From positions 1-36,448 of the forward strand of contig NZ_KB904459.1 in the NCBI RefSeq assembly GCF_000380105.1: DNA of 36,448 nucleotides. Direction: 5' to 3'. Below are positions 9,377 to 17,985 of the stretch, one piece after another. The DNA is from Streptococcus orisratti DSM 15617 (GTDB lineage: Bacteria > Bacillota > Bacilli > Lactobacillales > Streptococcaceae). The position numbers and the translations under genes were made by a program. Below the pieces are notes generated by a model. It saw only the letters and a list, made by a program, of their open reading frames with translations. It did not search any database and was not told the origin of the DNA. The number at the start of each line of letters is the position of its first letter. Position 1 is the first letter of the stretch.

Positions 9377-11125
9377 ATGGTGACAGTCATTTTGGCTGAA
9401 AAAGAAACACAGGCTGCTGCTTACGCAGAGAGTCTAGGAACAGCTAGTAAAAAAGGAAAAGTTCATATAATTAAACACACACCGTACTTTTCAGATGAAG
9501 TTCATGTTATTGCTGCTGAAGGACACTTATTTGAGTATGGTTTACCAAAGGATAATTGGGATTTAGATAAGTTACCCTTAGTCGATGTTTCATTTAAACA
9601 GACACTAAAGAAGGACAAAGATTCTAAAGAGACCTTTAAGCAGATTTATCAAGAAGTTATGGCAGCTGATCAGGTGATTATTGGTACAGATTCTGACAGA
9701 GAAGGGGAACGGATTGCTTATTCGATTTTATCCCATATTCCTGAAGGGAAAAGCAAGGTAACCAAACGTCTTTGGGTTAACTCGGTTACCACTCGTTCTA
9801 TTCAAAAAGCTTTTCAGGCACTTAGGGAACCGATGGAAACCTATAACTACTATTTAGAAGCTGAAGCACGTGCGCAATCAGATTGGTTAGTAGGAATGAA
9901 TTTATCACCTCTAGCAACGATAGAACTGCAAAATAAAGGACGACTTCCCAGAAGCAAAGGCAATAGCTTATCTGTTGGTCGAGTGCAAACTCCAGCAGTC
10001 CGTTTAATCTGTGAAAATGATTTAGCTATTCAGAATTTTAGACCCCAAACGTATTGGAAATTACAGTTGGAAGATAAAGAAACAGGAGTGATATTCTCTA
10101 ATAAAGAGAAGTATTCAGATAGTGATGTAGTTCTGGCCACTTCACGACAATTAAGTCCGATCTCTATTGTCTCTTCAGTTGAAATGACGGAACACCAAAA
10201 AGCAGCACCTGCATTATTTAATCTCTCGGATGTTCAAGGGCTTGCTGCAAAATGGTGGGGCTTTGAACCTCTCAAAACAGAAAGGATAGTAGAAAGTCTT
10301 TATTTGAAAAAATACTTATCTTATCCTCGAACAGATACTCGATTTATTACTGAAGAGGAATTTGATTATCTAAAGACTTACATCAAGAGTTATCAAGATA
10401 CTATCAGTTGCCATTTTGAGCCAGTTCATTTAGAACCAAGGGAAAATTACGTTGATCCTGAAAAAGTGGCTAAAACGAGTCACTACGCCCTTATTCCAAC
10501 AGAAAATATTCCTAACCTAGTGACTTTAAAACCTGATGAGCGTTTAGTTTATGAAGCCATTGTTCGCAGAACGCTTTTGATGTTTGCCGCTGATTGTCGT
10601 TACAACACTACAACTGTTGAATTGGAAAATAAAGGCTTGATTTTTAAGGCAGCAGGTAGACAAATGCTTGATTTTGGTTGGGTCGCTTTTAGTAAACAAA
10701 AATTAAAAGGTAATGTTGAACTTCCAGATTATCGCACAGGGGATCAATTAGAAACGAAGGCACTGGTTCTTGAAGGTGTGACAAAACCACCTAAGAGAAT
10801 TACTGAGGCTCAATTTATCAGTGAAATCTTACCTAAGTATGGTTTAGGAACACAGGCAACAAGAGCTGCTACGCTTAAAACGATTCAAGACCGTGGTTAT
10901 ATCACTAAAAATAAGAAATCAGGTCAACTATTTCCAACCAACAAAGCCTATCTCTTAATTCATTACCTTTATGATAATGAGTTTGCGAGTCCTGAAACGA
11001 CTGGCGGTTGGGAACTATTCCTCTCTCAGATTGGAGAGGGAAAAATTAATCCACGTGAGTTTGTTGATGCGATCAAAGAAAAGCTAACCGATCAGATTGC
11101 AACTGCTAAAGGAAGGAGTGATTGA
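9377..11125 (+). CDS. topB: type IA DNA topoisomerase (topoisomerase III-like)
   Basis: This 582-residue enzyme would pass strands through a transient single-strand break and relieve or decatenate DNA during transfer or replication. The Toprim motif TDSDREGERIAY is present with D105, D107, E109 and E111. The catalytic tyrosine is Y316 in YLSYPRTDTRFI. The length suits an element-borne topoisomerase III without C-terminal zinc ribbons. AAGGAG precedes the ATG. The gene opens unit B, and its end overlaps the ribosome binding site of the Hsp100 gene, which starts one base after its stop, so the two are translationally linked. Confidence 0.93.
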   Translation: MVTVILAEKETQAAAYAESLGTASKKGKVHIIKHTPYFSDEVHVIAAEGHLFEYGLPKDNWDLDKLPLVDVSFKQTLKKDKDSKETFKQIYQEVMAADQVIIGTDSDREGERIAYSILSHIPEGKSKVTKRLWVNSVTTRSIQKAFQALREPMETYNYYLEAEARAQSDWLVGMNLSPLATIELQNKGRLPRSKGNSLSVGRVQTPAVRLICENDLAIQNFRPQTYWKLQLEDKETGVIFSNKEKYSDSDVVLATSRQLSPISIVSSVEMTEHQKAAPALFNLSDVQGLAAKWWGFEPLKTERIVESLYLKKYLSYPRTDTRFITEEEFDYLKTYIKSYQDTISCHFEPVHLEPRENYVDPEKVAKTSHYALIPTENIPNLVTLKPDERLVYEAIVRRTLLMFAADCRYNTTTVELENKGLIFKAAGRQMLDFGWVAFSKQKLKGNVELPDYRTGDQLETKALVLEGVTKPPKRITEAQFISEILPKYGLGTQATRAATLKTIQDRGYITKNKKSGQLFPTNKAYLLIHYLYDNEFASPETTGGWELFLSQIGEGKINPREFVDAIKEKLTDQIATAKGRSD

Positions 11126-11126
11126 A

Positions 11127-12971
11127 GTGGACGATGAATTGAAGACCCCCTATCTTGATAAATACACTGATAATTTGTCAGCTAAGGTTGCTAAAAAATC
11201 AGATGATTACCAAGTTTATGGCCGTGATAAGGAAGTAAAAGCGGTCATTATCTCTCTTCTCAGACGAACTAAAAATAATCCTATCTTGGTAGGAGAAGCT
11301 GGAGTTGGGAAAACAGCTATTGTGGAAGGCCTAACGCTTGCTATTATGCGTGGTCAAGTTCCTGAACCTTTAAAAGGGTTAACAGTTCGCTCTCTGGAAC
11401 TCTCTAGCTTGATGAGTGAAGAAGATGGTGGCTTTATTGCCAAGTTTAAGAAGATTATTGAAGAGATGGTTGCGACACGTGGCCGTAATCTTCTCTTTGT
11501 AGATGAATTTCATACTATCGTTGGTGCAGGTAGCCAGGATGGTCAAGCCCTCGATGCAGGAAATGTGATTAAACCAGTTTTAGCACGTGGGGATATTCAG
11601 CTGATTGGTGCCACTACCCTAGATGAGTTTCATAACTATGTAGAGACTGATAGAGCCTTGGAACGTCGAATGCAACCAGTCATGGTAGAAGAGCCCACCA
11701 TTCCACAAGCCATATCCATTATTGATCAGGCCAAAATAATTTATGAGAAATTTCATGGGATTCAAATTTCTTCTGAAGCTGTGAAACAAGCGGTACGTTT
11801 ATCTGTTCGTTATCTAACAGATCGCTTTCTGCCAGACAAAGCTTTTGATTTGATTGATGAAGCAGCAACCATTGCTTCAGCTGAAGGAAAAGACAGTATT
11901 ACAGAAGAGGATATTGCCCAGGTCTTGAAGGATAAAACTGGTATTCCTGTCACTACAATATTAAAAGGTGATCAGGAACGCTTAGATGGTCTGAAGGAAA
12001 AATTAATGAATCGTGTCAAGGGGCAAGAGGATGCTATTGATGCTATTGTGGATGCTGTCACGATTGCTCAAGCTGGATTGCAAGATGAGAATAAACCTAT
12101 TTCGTCATTCATGTTCCTGGGCCCAACAGGTGTTGGTAAAACAGAGTTATCAAAGGCTTTAGCTGAAGCGCTCTTTGATGATGAAAATGCTATGATTCGT
12201 TTTGATATGTCTGAGTTCAAAGAGAAAGAAGATGCAGCTAAACTGATTGGTAATCGTGCAACGAAAACAAAAGGGCAGCTGACACAGGCTGTAAAACAAA
12301 AGCCTTATTGCGTTGTATTACTAGATGAGGTTGAAAAGGCTGATGGTGAAGTTCTGGATCTTTTTCTTCAGGTGCTAGATGATGGTCATTTAACAGATAG
12401 TTCAGGACGTTTGATTAGCTTCAAAAATACTATTGTCATAATGACCACTAATATTGGAGCCAAAAAGATTATCAATAAATGGGAGTTGAAGGGGAGTTTC
12501 CAGCATTTAACAGAACGTGATAGGCAACAATTTGAGAAGTCAATGATTAGTGAACTTGAAACTGAGTTTAGACCAGAGTTCCTTAATCGTATTGAAAATA
12601 AGCTTATCTTCAATCTTTTGGAACGAGAAATTATTGAAAAGATTGCAGAAAAAAACTTGTCTGAAATTGAAGATAGAATGAGGCATCAAAATATGACACT
12701 CTCATATGAGCCTAGTTTAATTCAGTATTTATCTGATGTTGGAACAGATGTAAAAAATGGCGCACGTCCCTTAGAGCGTTTGATTAAAAGAAAAGTTTTA
12801 GCCCCTATTTCAGCTAAAAGTCTTTCTTTAGATAAAAGTAGGCAAACCTACAATATTCATCTATGGGTTGAGGGAGAGGCACCAGATAGCCAACATCGAA
12901 AAGATTTGAGACAAATTCAGCTAGATGTTGAAGGAGAAATTGGAGAAGAAGTTGATGCTCTTTTCAGCTGA
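11127..12971 (+). CDS. minimal ClpB/ClpC-type AAA+ unfoldase
   Basis: I chose GTG 11127 because GGAAGGAG (11111-11118) is 8 bases upstream and the preceding stop is at 11123-11125. The 614-residue protein has two AAA+ modules. The first has Walker [10 protein letters not shown] (K62) and Walker [10 protein letters not shown]. The second has GPTGVGKTE (K338) and [10 protein letters not shown]. The protein begins almost at the first ATPase module (TPYLDKY), so the double Clp N-domain is missing. No coiled-coil M-domain follows [11 protein letters not shown]. The IGF/VGF-type loop that docks ClpP is also absent. It is therefore probably an unfoldase, not a protease subunit. In a transfer operon it could remodel or unfold relaxase or other substrates; that role is inference. 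Typical ClpB/ClpC proteins are over 800 residues. Confidence 0.88.
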   Translation: MDDELKTPYLDKYTDNLSAKVAKKSDDYQVYGRDKEVKAVIISLLRRTKNNPILVGEAGVGKTAIVEGLTLAIMRGQVPEPLKGLTVRSLELSSLMSEEDGGFIAKFKKIIEEMVATRGRNLLFVDEFHTIVGAGSQDGQALDAGNVIKPVLARGDIQLIGATTLDEFHNYVETDRALERRMQPVMVEEPTIPQAISIIDQAKIIYEKFHGIQISSEAVKQAVRLSVRYLTDRFLPDKAFDLIDEAATIASAEGKDSITEEDIAQVLKDKTGIPVTTILKGDQERLDGLKEKLMNRVKGQEDAIDAIVDAVTIAQAGLQDENKPISSFMFLGPTGVGKTELSKALAEALFDDENAMIRFDMSEFKEKEDAAKLIGNRATKTKGQLTQAVKQKPYCVVLLDEVEKADGEVLDLFLQVLDDGHLTDSSGRLISFKNTIVIMTTNIGAKKIINKWELKGSFQHLTERDRQQFEKSMISELETEFRPEFLNRIENKLIFNLLEREIIEKIAEKNLSEIEDRMRHQNMTLSYEPSLIQYLSDVGTDVKNGARPLERLIKRKVLAPISAKSLSLDKSRQTYNIHLWVEGEAPDSQHRKDLRQIQLDVEGEIGEEVDALFS

Positions 12972-12992
12972 AAAAAACTTTTTTCCCATGAC

Positions 12993-13028
12993 TTGTCCGC
13001 TTAACGCAGGAATTTTCATTATCCCTTA
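12993..13028 (+). promoter_or_regulatory. shared transfer promoter block, copy C
   Basis: TTGTCC (12993-12998), 18-nt spacer with CTTAACGCAGGAATT, CATTAT (13017-13022), then CCCTTA. The VirB2-like gene starts 41 bases after the -10-like element. Only a weak A/T-rich hairpin lies before it, so read-through from unit B is likely. There is no palindrome here. Confidence 0.82.
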
Positions 13029-13063
13029 CACTAATAATGTCAATAAAATAAAGGAGGTCTTCT

Positions 13064-13411
13064 ATGAAGAACAAGTTGACAAATTTTATCAGTGAAGTGA
13101 GGACTAAAAGCAAAGGGTATTTGCTTAGTTTATCGCTCTTTTTATCAGGAGTCCTGACGAATACCGTCTATGCGGATGATCCTTTTGCCAAAACAGATGC
13201 ACTAGCTCAACAAGGTATTTCTAAAGTTCAAGGAATTGGTATTGTAACTTTGGGATTAGCCGTTGTTGTCACTGGTTTAATCTACGGTTTCGGTGGTCGT
13301 GAAGTTAAAGCTGCAATCAAAAAACACTGGGTAGCAATCGCAGTGGCAATTATTGCTGTTTCTGCTGGTCCAAGTATTGTTGAATGGTGCTTTAACTTTG
13401 TGAAAGGTTAA
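13064..13411 (+). CDS. VirB2/TrbC-like small T4SS membrane protein
   Basis: This 115-residue protein has an N-terminal signal sequence ending in VYA before DDPFAK, then two hydrophobic segments (about residues 64-86 and 90-112) joined by a short basic loop containing KAAIKKHW. That layout, in the first gene of a T4SS operon, is typical of VirB2/TrbC-type pilin-like subunits. Gram-positive systems usually lack a true pilus, so it more likely forms part of the membrane channel. AAAGGAGG precedes the ATG by 6 bases. Sequence identity to a named family is not claimed. Confidence 0.68.
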   Translation: MKNKLTNFISEVRTKSKGYLLSLSLFLSGVLTNTVYADDPFAKTDALAQQGISKVQGIGIVTLGLAVVVTGLIYGFGGREVKAAIKKHWVAIAVAIIAVSAGPSIVEWCFNFVKG

Positions 13412-13421
13412 GGTGGTTGCT

Positions 13422-14495
13422 ATGGCATTTATCCCTTTTAAGAAAAGCAATAAATGCTTAGTAACAGATGAACTATTTCTTGAGGTAACTTGGGAAGAAG
13501 GGAAATCTCCAGAAGATGATAGCGAGTTGCTTGGCATTATTGAAGGGCTGGATCAACAGTACCTGGACTTTGATCATACAATTGAAGAATCATTGCCTTA
13601 TGTGACCTTTTATCAAGCAGAATTGCTACTTCAAGCGCTAAAAGATGCTTATGGGCACATGGAATTGAAAAAAGTGGCTATCTGTCATTTGGAGGGTAAA
13701 GAGGCTATCTCAGAAGGAGAAGTCTTTGCCAGTCCATTTATCATTGATCAACGGTATCAGAATTTACTCTTACCGCTGATTCAATCTATTATGACAGGTT
13801 CAGATTTCCAAACCTATACTTATCAAGAAAAGCGTGAGTATTTTGTTAATCAAATTTACCCAGCTTATAAAGCAAGTCTAGGAATTCAGGAATCAGCCTT
13901 ACCCCTTTTCCCAGAAGAAGGAGAGCAAGTGTTGGCTCCCTTTACTCAACAGCAACAAGTACCTAATATTAATGTTGGTGCTACTCCACAAGCAGTAGTA
14001 AATGTTGCTGATCAGAAATCTCTGAAAAAGGTTTACTTGCTGATGGGGCTTTTAGCAACTTTAGCTATTGGAGGAATCGTTTCATCTGTTATTGCATATA
14101 CGCAACTAACTAAGCAAAATGAGCAAGTTACTTATCTTTATCAAGAACTGAAGAATACTCAGAATGTCATTAATGAAGAACATCAGATTGATGTGTTCAG
14201 TCGTTATTTCTTACCAAATTATTATTCTGGTAAGAAAGAAAATCTTGAGGAATTTCTTTCTGATGGAGATGCCAAATATACTGTTCCCAAAGAAGGAACT
14301 TTACAGTCAGTTATTCTTGAACAACTGACCTATGAACCAGAAACTAAAGAATATCAGCCGACTTACGTTCTATCAGTTAAAGAAGGTGATAAAGCTAGAA
14401 GTATTCGTTTAAGTTTTACTGCTAAAAAATCTGATTCTGCAAAATATGGTTTTGTTGTGACAACTGAACCTAAAGAAGCAGACTATATCAAATAA
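13422..14495 (+). CDS. single-pass T4SS protein with VirB8-like architecture
   Basis: A 357-residue protein with a cytoplasmic half (about 1-200, acidic, ending in a glutamine-rich linker), one transmembrane segment (about 206-228) and an external C-terminal domain of about 125 residues. That external fold would suit the NTF2-like domain of VirB8/TcpC proteins. ATG 13422 is preferred over GTG 13413 because AAGGTGG lies just upstream of it. The start is 11 bases from the previous stop. Its place between the VirB2-like gene and the wall-protein genes resembles prgD in the pCF10 transfer operon; that parallel is positional only. Confidence 0.55.
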   Translation: MAFIPFKKSNKCLVTDELFLEVTWEEGKSPEDDSELLGIIEGLDQQYLDFDHTIEESLPYVTFYQAELLLQALKDAYGHMELKKVAICHLEGKEAISEGEVFASPFIIDQRYQNLLLPLIQSIMTGSDFQTYTYQEKREYFVNQIYPAYKASLGIQESALPLFPEEGEQVLAPFTQQQQVPNINVGATPQAVVNVADQKSLKKVYLLMGLLATLAIGGIVSSVIAYTQLTKQNEQVTYLYQELKNTQNVINEEHQIDVFSRYFLPNYYSGKKENLEEFLSDGDAKYTVPKEGTLQSVILEQLTYEPETKEYQPTYVLSVKEGDKARSIRLSFTAKKSDSAKYGFVVTTEPKEADYIK

Positions 14496-14512
14496 AGAAA
14501 AGGAAAACAAAG

Positions 14513-15247
14513 ATGATGAAAAAACAATTAGTTACAACATTAACCCTATCAGCTCTTGCACTAGCTCAAGCTGGGTTCGTTTCAGCTGATGAAGTAACGC
14601 CCGTTGATCCTTCAGCACCTTCAACTGAAGTTGTGACTCCAGCAGAACCTTCTACTCCAGCGGTTACAACAGATACAACTGTACCAGTAGATACTACGAC
14701 AGAACAGCCAGCGCCAGTTGATCCAACAACTACTCCTACTACAGAAGTCACTCCGCCGTCAGGTGAACAAGGTAAGGATAGTGCTGGTGACAACTTGGAA
14801 GTTACTGATCCAAGTCAAACTGAACAGCCAGCTCCTTCAGGTGAACAAGGTAAAGACAATGCAGGAGAGAACCTAGATGTTCCAGCCGAACAACCAAAGA
14901 CAACAGACCAAGCTAATCAGCAGGGAGCTTCTCAAGTAGGAACTGTTTCAACTTCCACTGGTCAGGTCGTGCAAAATGTTACGCCTGAAGCACCAGTACA
15001 AACCAACACAGGTGCCTCAATTGTTAGCACACAAAATGGTCAAGTAGTACTTGGTGATGGTTCAACTGTAGCTCCTGAGACAATTGGAGCCGTGACAAAT
15101 GCTGACAAAACGATCACTGTAACAAAGGCGGATGGGACCAAAACTACTCTCCCTGAAACTGGAGAAAAAGCAACGGGGGTACTCAGTGTTATTGGAATGT
15201 TACTACTAGGCGTGGTATCCGCTATTATGAAAAAGAAAATGTTATGA
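14513..15247 (+). CDS. short LPxTG wall-anchored protein (PrgC-like)
   Basis: A 244-residue surface protein. It has a signal peptide (cleavage near FVSA-DEV), a Thr/Pro/Val-rich low-complexity stalk, and two copies of a PSGEQGKD-AG-NL repeat (residues about 83-97 and 109-123). A small region about 140-205 is followed by the sorting signal LPETG (about 213-217), a hydrophobic stretch and a lysine-rich tail. It should be attached to peptidoglycan by sortase A. In pheromone plasmids such as pCF10 a short wall protein (PrgC) sits with surface exclusion and aggregation proteins, and the same trio is found here. The antisense frame over 14566-14793 is a compositional shadow. A second in-frame ATG is at 14516. 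Confidence 0.85.
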   Translation: MMKKQLVTTLTLSALALAQAGFVSADEVTPVDPSAPSTEVVTPAEPSTPAVTTDTTVPVDTTTEQPAPVDPTTTPTTEVTPPSGEQGKDSAGDNLEVTDPSQTEQPAPSGEQGKDNAGENLDVPAEQPKTTDQANQQGASQVGTVSTSTGQVVQNVTPEAPVQTNTGASIVSTQNGQVVLGDGSTVAPETIGAVTNADKTITVTKADGTKTTLPETGEKATGVLSVIGMLLLGVVSAIMKKKML

Positions 15248-15264
15248 AGTGAGAGGGAAGTTTA

Positions 15265-15351
15265 ATGCTATTAGGAATTGTACTTGTTTTCTTGTTACTG
15301 ACTTTTTTTACCTGGAGTCTAGTACGTGTCGGAGATAAGAAACAGGGTTGA
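15265..15351 (+). CDS. 28-residue single-pass membrane peptide
   Basis: A short frame, MLLGIVLVFLLLTFFTWSLV followed by RVGDKKQG, has a purine-rich ribosome binding site (GAGAGGGAAG) just upstream. It lies in an otherwise unexplained gap between two wall-protein genes. The hydrophobic segment spans about residues 2-20 with a basic tail inside. Its stop (15349-15351) is 19 bases before the next start, so it fits the operon. No family is recognised. It could act as a small membrane regulator, but a chance ORF is not excluded. Confidence 0.5.
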   Translation: MLLGIVLVFLLLTFFTWSLVRVGDKKQG

Positions 15352-15370
15352 TGAAGGAAAGGATTTAACA

Positions 15371-17920
15371 ATGAAAAATACCAAGGTTTTAGGTGTTGTC
15401 GCTGTAGGTGTAACTGCTTTAAGTGGTGGAATAGTACATGCAGAAGATTCTGTTCAAACACGAGCAGTCCAAGAAACAGGAACGGTTGATAGTCAATCTA
15501 TCGAGGTAACGCAAGTAACAGTTGATTCTGCTAAAGCAGCTGCGACTGTTGCTTCGGAACAAGTAAAGGCACAAGAAGAAATTGTATCTCAAATTAGTTC
15601 TGACAGTCAAAAAGCACAAGAACAAGAAGTAAAGGCTGAACAAGCTGTACAGTCAGCTGAAAGTGTTGTGAAAGAGGCGACGCCAGAAACTATTTCTCAG
15701 ACAGAAGATAGCATTAAAGAGACAACTGCTGCTATTACAGGCGTTGATGAGCAGATTGAAGGAGCTCAAGCAACTGTTAAAGATGCAAATGAGGTTATTG
15801 AAGCTAATGAAAAAGTAGTCACTGCTAAACAGGCAGCGGTTGTTTCTGCTGAAGGTGAGTTAAACATTGCTCAAGAAAATGAAGCAACTGCTCAGGCTGT
15901 ATTGGATGGGACTAATGCAGCAGAACTATATCAACGTGCTGAAGAAACTCAAAATGCAGTGAATACAGCTTCCAAAGAAGTTCAAACTGCTGAAAATGAG
16001 TTGGAAGTTGCTAAACAGGCTGATGAAAGTCGTTCGCAGTCTATTGAGACAGCTAGTCAGAAAGTAAGTGACCTTGAATCAAAGTTGTCTGCAACTAAAA
16101 ACAATTTGAATGAAGCGAGTTTACATAAAAATCAAGCAGATAAGGCGGTTGCTGAAGGACAAAAAACACTGACGAAGGCTGAGAATGATGTTGCTGCTAT
16201 CAATACCATTACTTTGTCATCTGAATACATTAATGCTTTGAGAGACTATTCTTCTAGTGAAATTGGTTCTGATGACTATCATGCTGCTGAAGAAACATTG
16301 GCTCGTTTAAGCACAGAGTTACGCAAAGTTAACCAGTTTAAAGCAAATAAAAATGACCTATCAACTGAGACTTATGACCTTAACAACTTGCCAACATCTG
16401 TATTAACTGAATTATCTTTATTTACATCTGATTTGTTAAACCAAATTCATCAACAAGTTGGGACTAGTCCAACAGTTGTTACTCCATCATCTATTGCTTT
16501 TGCAGATAAGGTGACTGATAAAGCTGTTGAATCAAATTGGGATACTTGGGATCAGTCTCATAATGAAGAAGGCATTACAGCAGTTGCTAAAACTTATCAT
16601 TTGGTAGCTTCTGATAAAGTTGGAAATTATTATGAAGATTGGGCTGGACTTACAAATATGTCCAATACATCATATACTGTTCCAGATTTAACAGTGTCTC
16701 AATTAAAGCAGAAGATTTATGAAAGTCTTTTGATGTTTTTCTTTCCTACAGATGTTAAAGAGTGGCAACATGCGGCTGATTTGGCGGGAACAAAAGTATC
16801 TCTTCTAGGATATGAAGGTAAGGTAAAAGAATCCTATGTAGCTGTTGATTTTTCTCGTATTGGTGAACATTCAGGTATTCATTTTATTACGGTAAATGAT
16901 GTGATGTTAACGTCAAAATCAGATTTTGACACTACTCCTATTTTACAGTCTAAAACACCTGAAGTTATGAAGAGTACGCTTGAGAAAGCAAAATCAAATT
17001 TGGTAATTTTGAAAGAGCAACAAGTGAAAGCTCAAAAACTTTTGTCTGATGAACAAGCAAGTTTTGAAGCTCTTACAAGTCAATTGATAGAAGCCAAGGA
17101 TCAGTTATTGACAGTAAAACAAATACCATTGCAAACACCAGCGGCTCGACAAGTTCTTTCTAGCAGTCAAGAACGTTTGGCAAAAGCTAAAGCTGCGAAT
17201 GAAAAGGCACAAGCAGATGTTAAACAATTATCAGCTGATATGACTTCAAAGAAAGTAGCTCTTGAGCAAGCTAAACAGGTTGTTAAAGAGAAACAGGATA
17301 TTTTAACTCAAGCATTGGTTGAGCAACAAATTGCTTTAGCTGCGCTTAAAGATAGTCAGAAGGATTTGGAAGCTAAACAAGCAGTTGTTCAAAATTTGGA
17401 AACACAACGTCAACGTTTGAAAGCCAAACTAGAACAGCAACAGGAGCGTTTGCAACAATACAAAAATGCTCCTAAGTTATTAGCTGCAGCTAAGAAGCAG
17501 TTAGAAGAGGTAAAAGTTTCTGCTGAGAGATTGAATCAACAACTAGCAATTGAACAAAAACGATTAGATGAGATGAAAAAAGTTGAGACTGAGATAGTTG
17601 CACGTTATCAATCCCTATCTTCTCGTTATCAGAAAGTTTTGGAGGCTAAGAAACAAGAAGATTTAGCTCTAAAATATCAGCTGATTGAAAAGCAGGGTAG
17701 TGTGCCATCACCTATTTTTGATGAAGCAGGTAAAGTAGTTGATTATGTTGCTTCTGCTTCTCAGTCACAAGTTTTAGCAACAAAAACAGCCCGTATTGCT
17801 TCTAGTCAATCAGCTTTAGTATTGCCATCAACAGGTGATGCAACTAGTATTCTGAGAATTCTAGGAGCTATCCTATCTGTATTTGGTTTGGCTGGTATTC
17901 GTAAACGTAAAGAATGTTAA
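15371..17920 (+). CDS. SEC10/PgrA-type surface exclusion protein, LPxTG anchored
   Basis: An 849-residue wall protein. ATG 15371 is chosen because GGAAAGG lies about 8 bases upstream and a proper signal peptide (MKNTKVLGVVAVGV to VHA) follows; the upstream GTG at 15326 would add 15 residues unlike a signal. Residues about 45-275 are alanine/glutamate-rich coiled coil. Residues about 280-520 form the globular SEC10/PgrA domain (GNYYEDWAGL, DLTVSQLKQ and GEHSGIHFITV regions). A second coiled coil spans about 535-760. The sorting signal LPSTG is at 818-822 with a hydrophobic segment and RKRKE tail. Proteins of this family on enterococcal pheromone plasmids reduce uptake of an element the cell already carries. 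It lies directly upstream of the adhesin, as prgA does before prgB. Confidence 0.88.
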   Translation: MKNTKVLGVVAVGVTALSGGIVHAEDSVQTRAVQETGTVDSQSIEVTQVTVDSAKAAATVASEQVKAQEEIVSQISSDSQKAQEQEVKAEQAVQSAESVVKEATPETISQTEDSIKETTAAITGVDEQIEGAQATVKDANEVIEANEKVVTAKQAAVVSAEGELNIAQENEATAQAVLDGTNAAELYQRAEETQNAVNTASKEVQTAENELEVAKQADESRSQSIETASQKVSDLESKLSATKNNLNEASLHKNQADKAVAEGQKTLTKAENDVAAINTITLSSEYINALRDYSSSEIGSDDYHAAEETLARLSTELRKVNQFKANKNDLSTETYDLNNLPTSVLTELSLFTSDLLNQIHQQVGTSPTVVTPSSIAFADKVTDKAVESNWDTWDQSHNEEGITAVAKTYHLVASDKVGNYYEDWAGLTNMSNTSYTVPDLTVSQLKQKIYESLLMFFFPTDVKEWQHAADLAGTKVSLLGYEGKVKESYVAVDFSRIGEHSGIHFITVNDVMLTSKSDFDTTPILQSKTPEVMKSTLEKAKSNLVILKEQQVKAQKLLSDEQASFEALTSQLIEAKDQLLTVKQIPLQTPAARQVLSSSQERLAKAKAANEKAQADVKQLSADMTSKKVALEQAKQVVKEKQDILTQALVEQQIALAALKDSQKDLEAKQAVVQNLETQRQRLKAKLEQQQERLQQYKNAPKLLAAAKKQLEEVKVSAERLNQQLAIEQKRLDEMKKVETEIVARYQSLSSRYQKVLEAKKQEDLALKYQLIEKQGSVPSPIFDEAGKVVDYVASASQSQVLATKTARIASSQSALVLPSTGDATSILRILGAILSVFGLAGIRKRKEC
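17860..17914 (+). repeat. 55-bp direct repeat, copy 1 (sorting-signal coding end)
   Basis: It encodes the end of the surface exclusion protein (VLGAILSVFGLAG-like segment plus RKRKE). It matches 21711-21765 at 52 of 55 positions, far more than the rest of the two genes. It could arise by gene conversion and could recombine to delete the adhesin gene. Confidence 0.75.
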
Positions 17921-17985
17921 ATTTATTTATTAAAAAAAATTGACCTGCGATGTCAGAAAACTCAAGCTAGAAAAGGAAGTTTCAC

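Noticed and set aside
12961..12987. TTTTCAGCTGAAAA palindrome and A/T hairpin after the Hsp100 gene as a terminator
   Set aside because: The palindrome has no loop and the following stem is only A-T with a loop too short, so a terminator call is not justified.
15225..15643. Minus-strand frames over the start of the surface exclusion gene
   Set aside because: They are opposite a clear signal peptide and coiled-coil coding region and have biased His/Leu/Phe composition; no promoter or start signal supports them.
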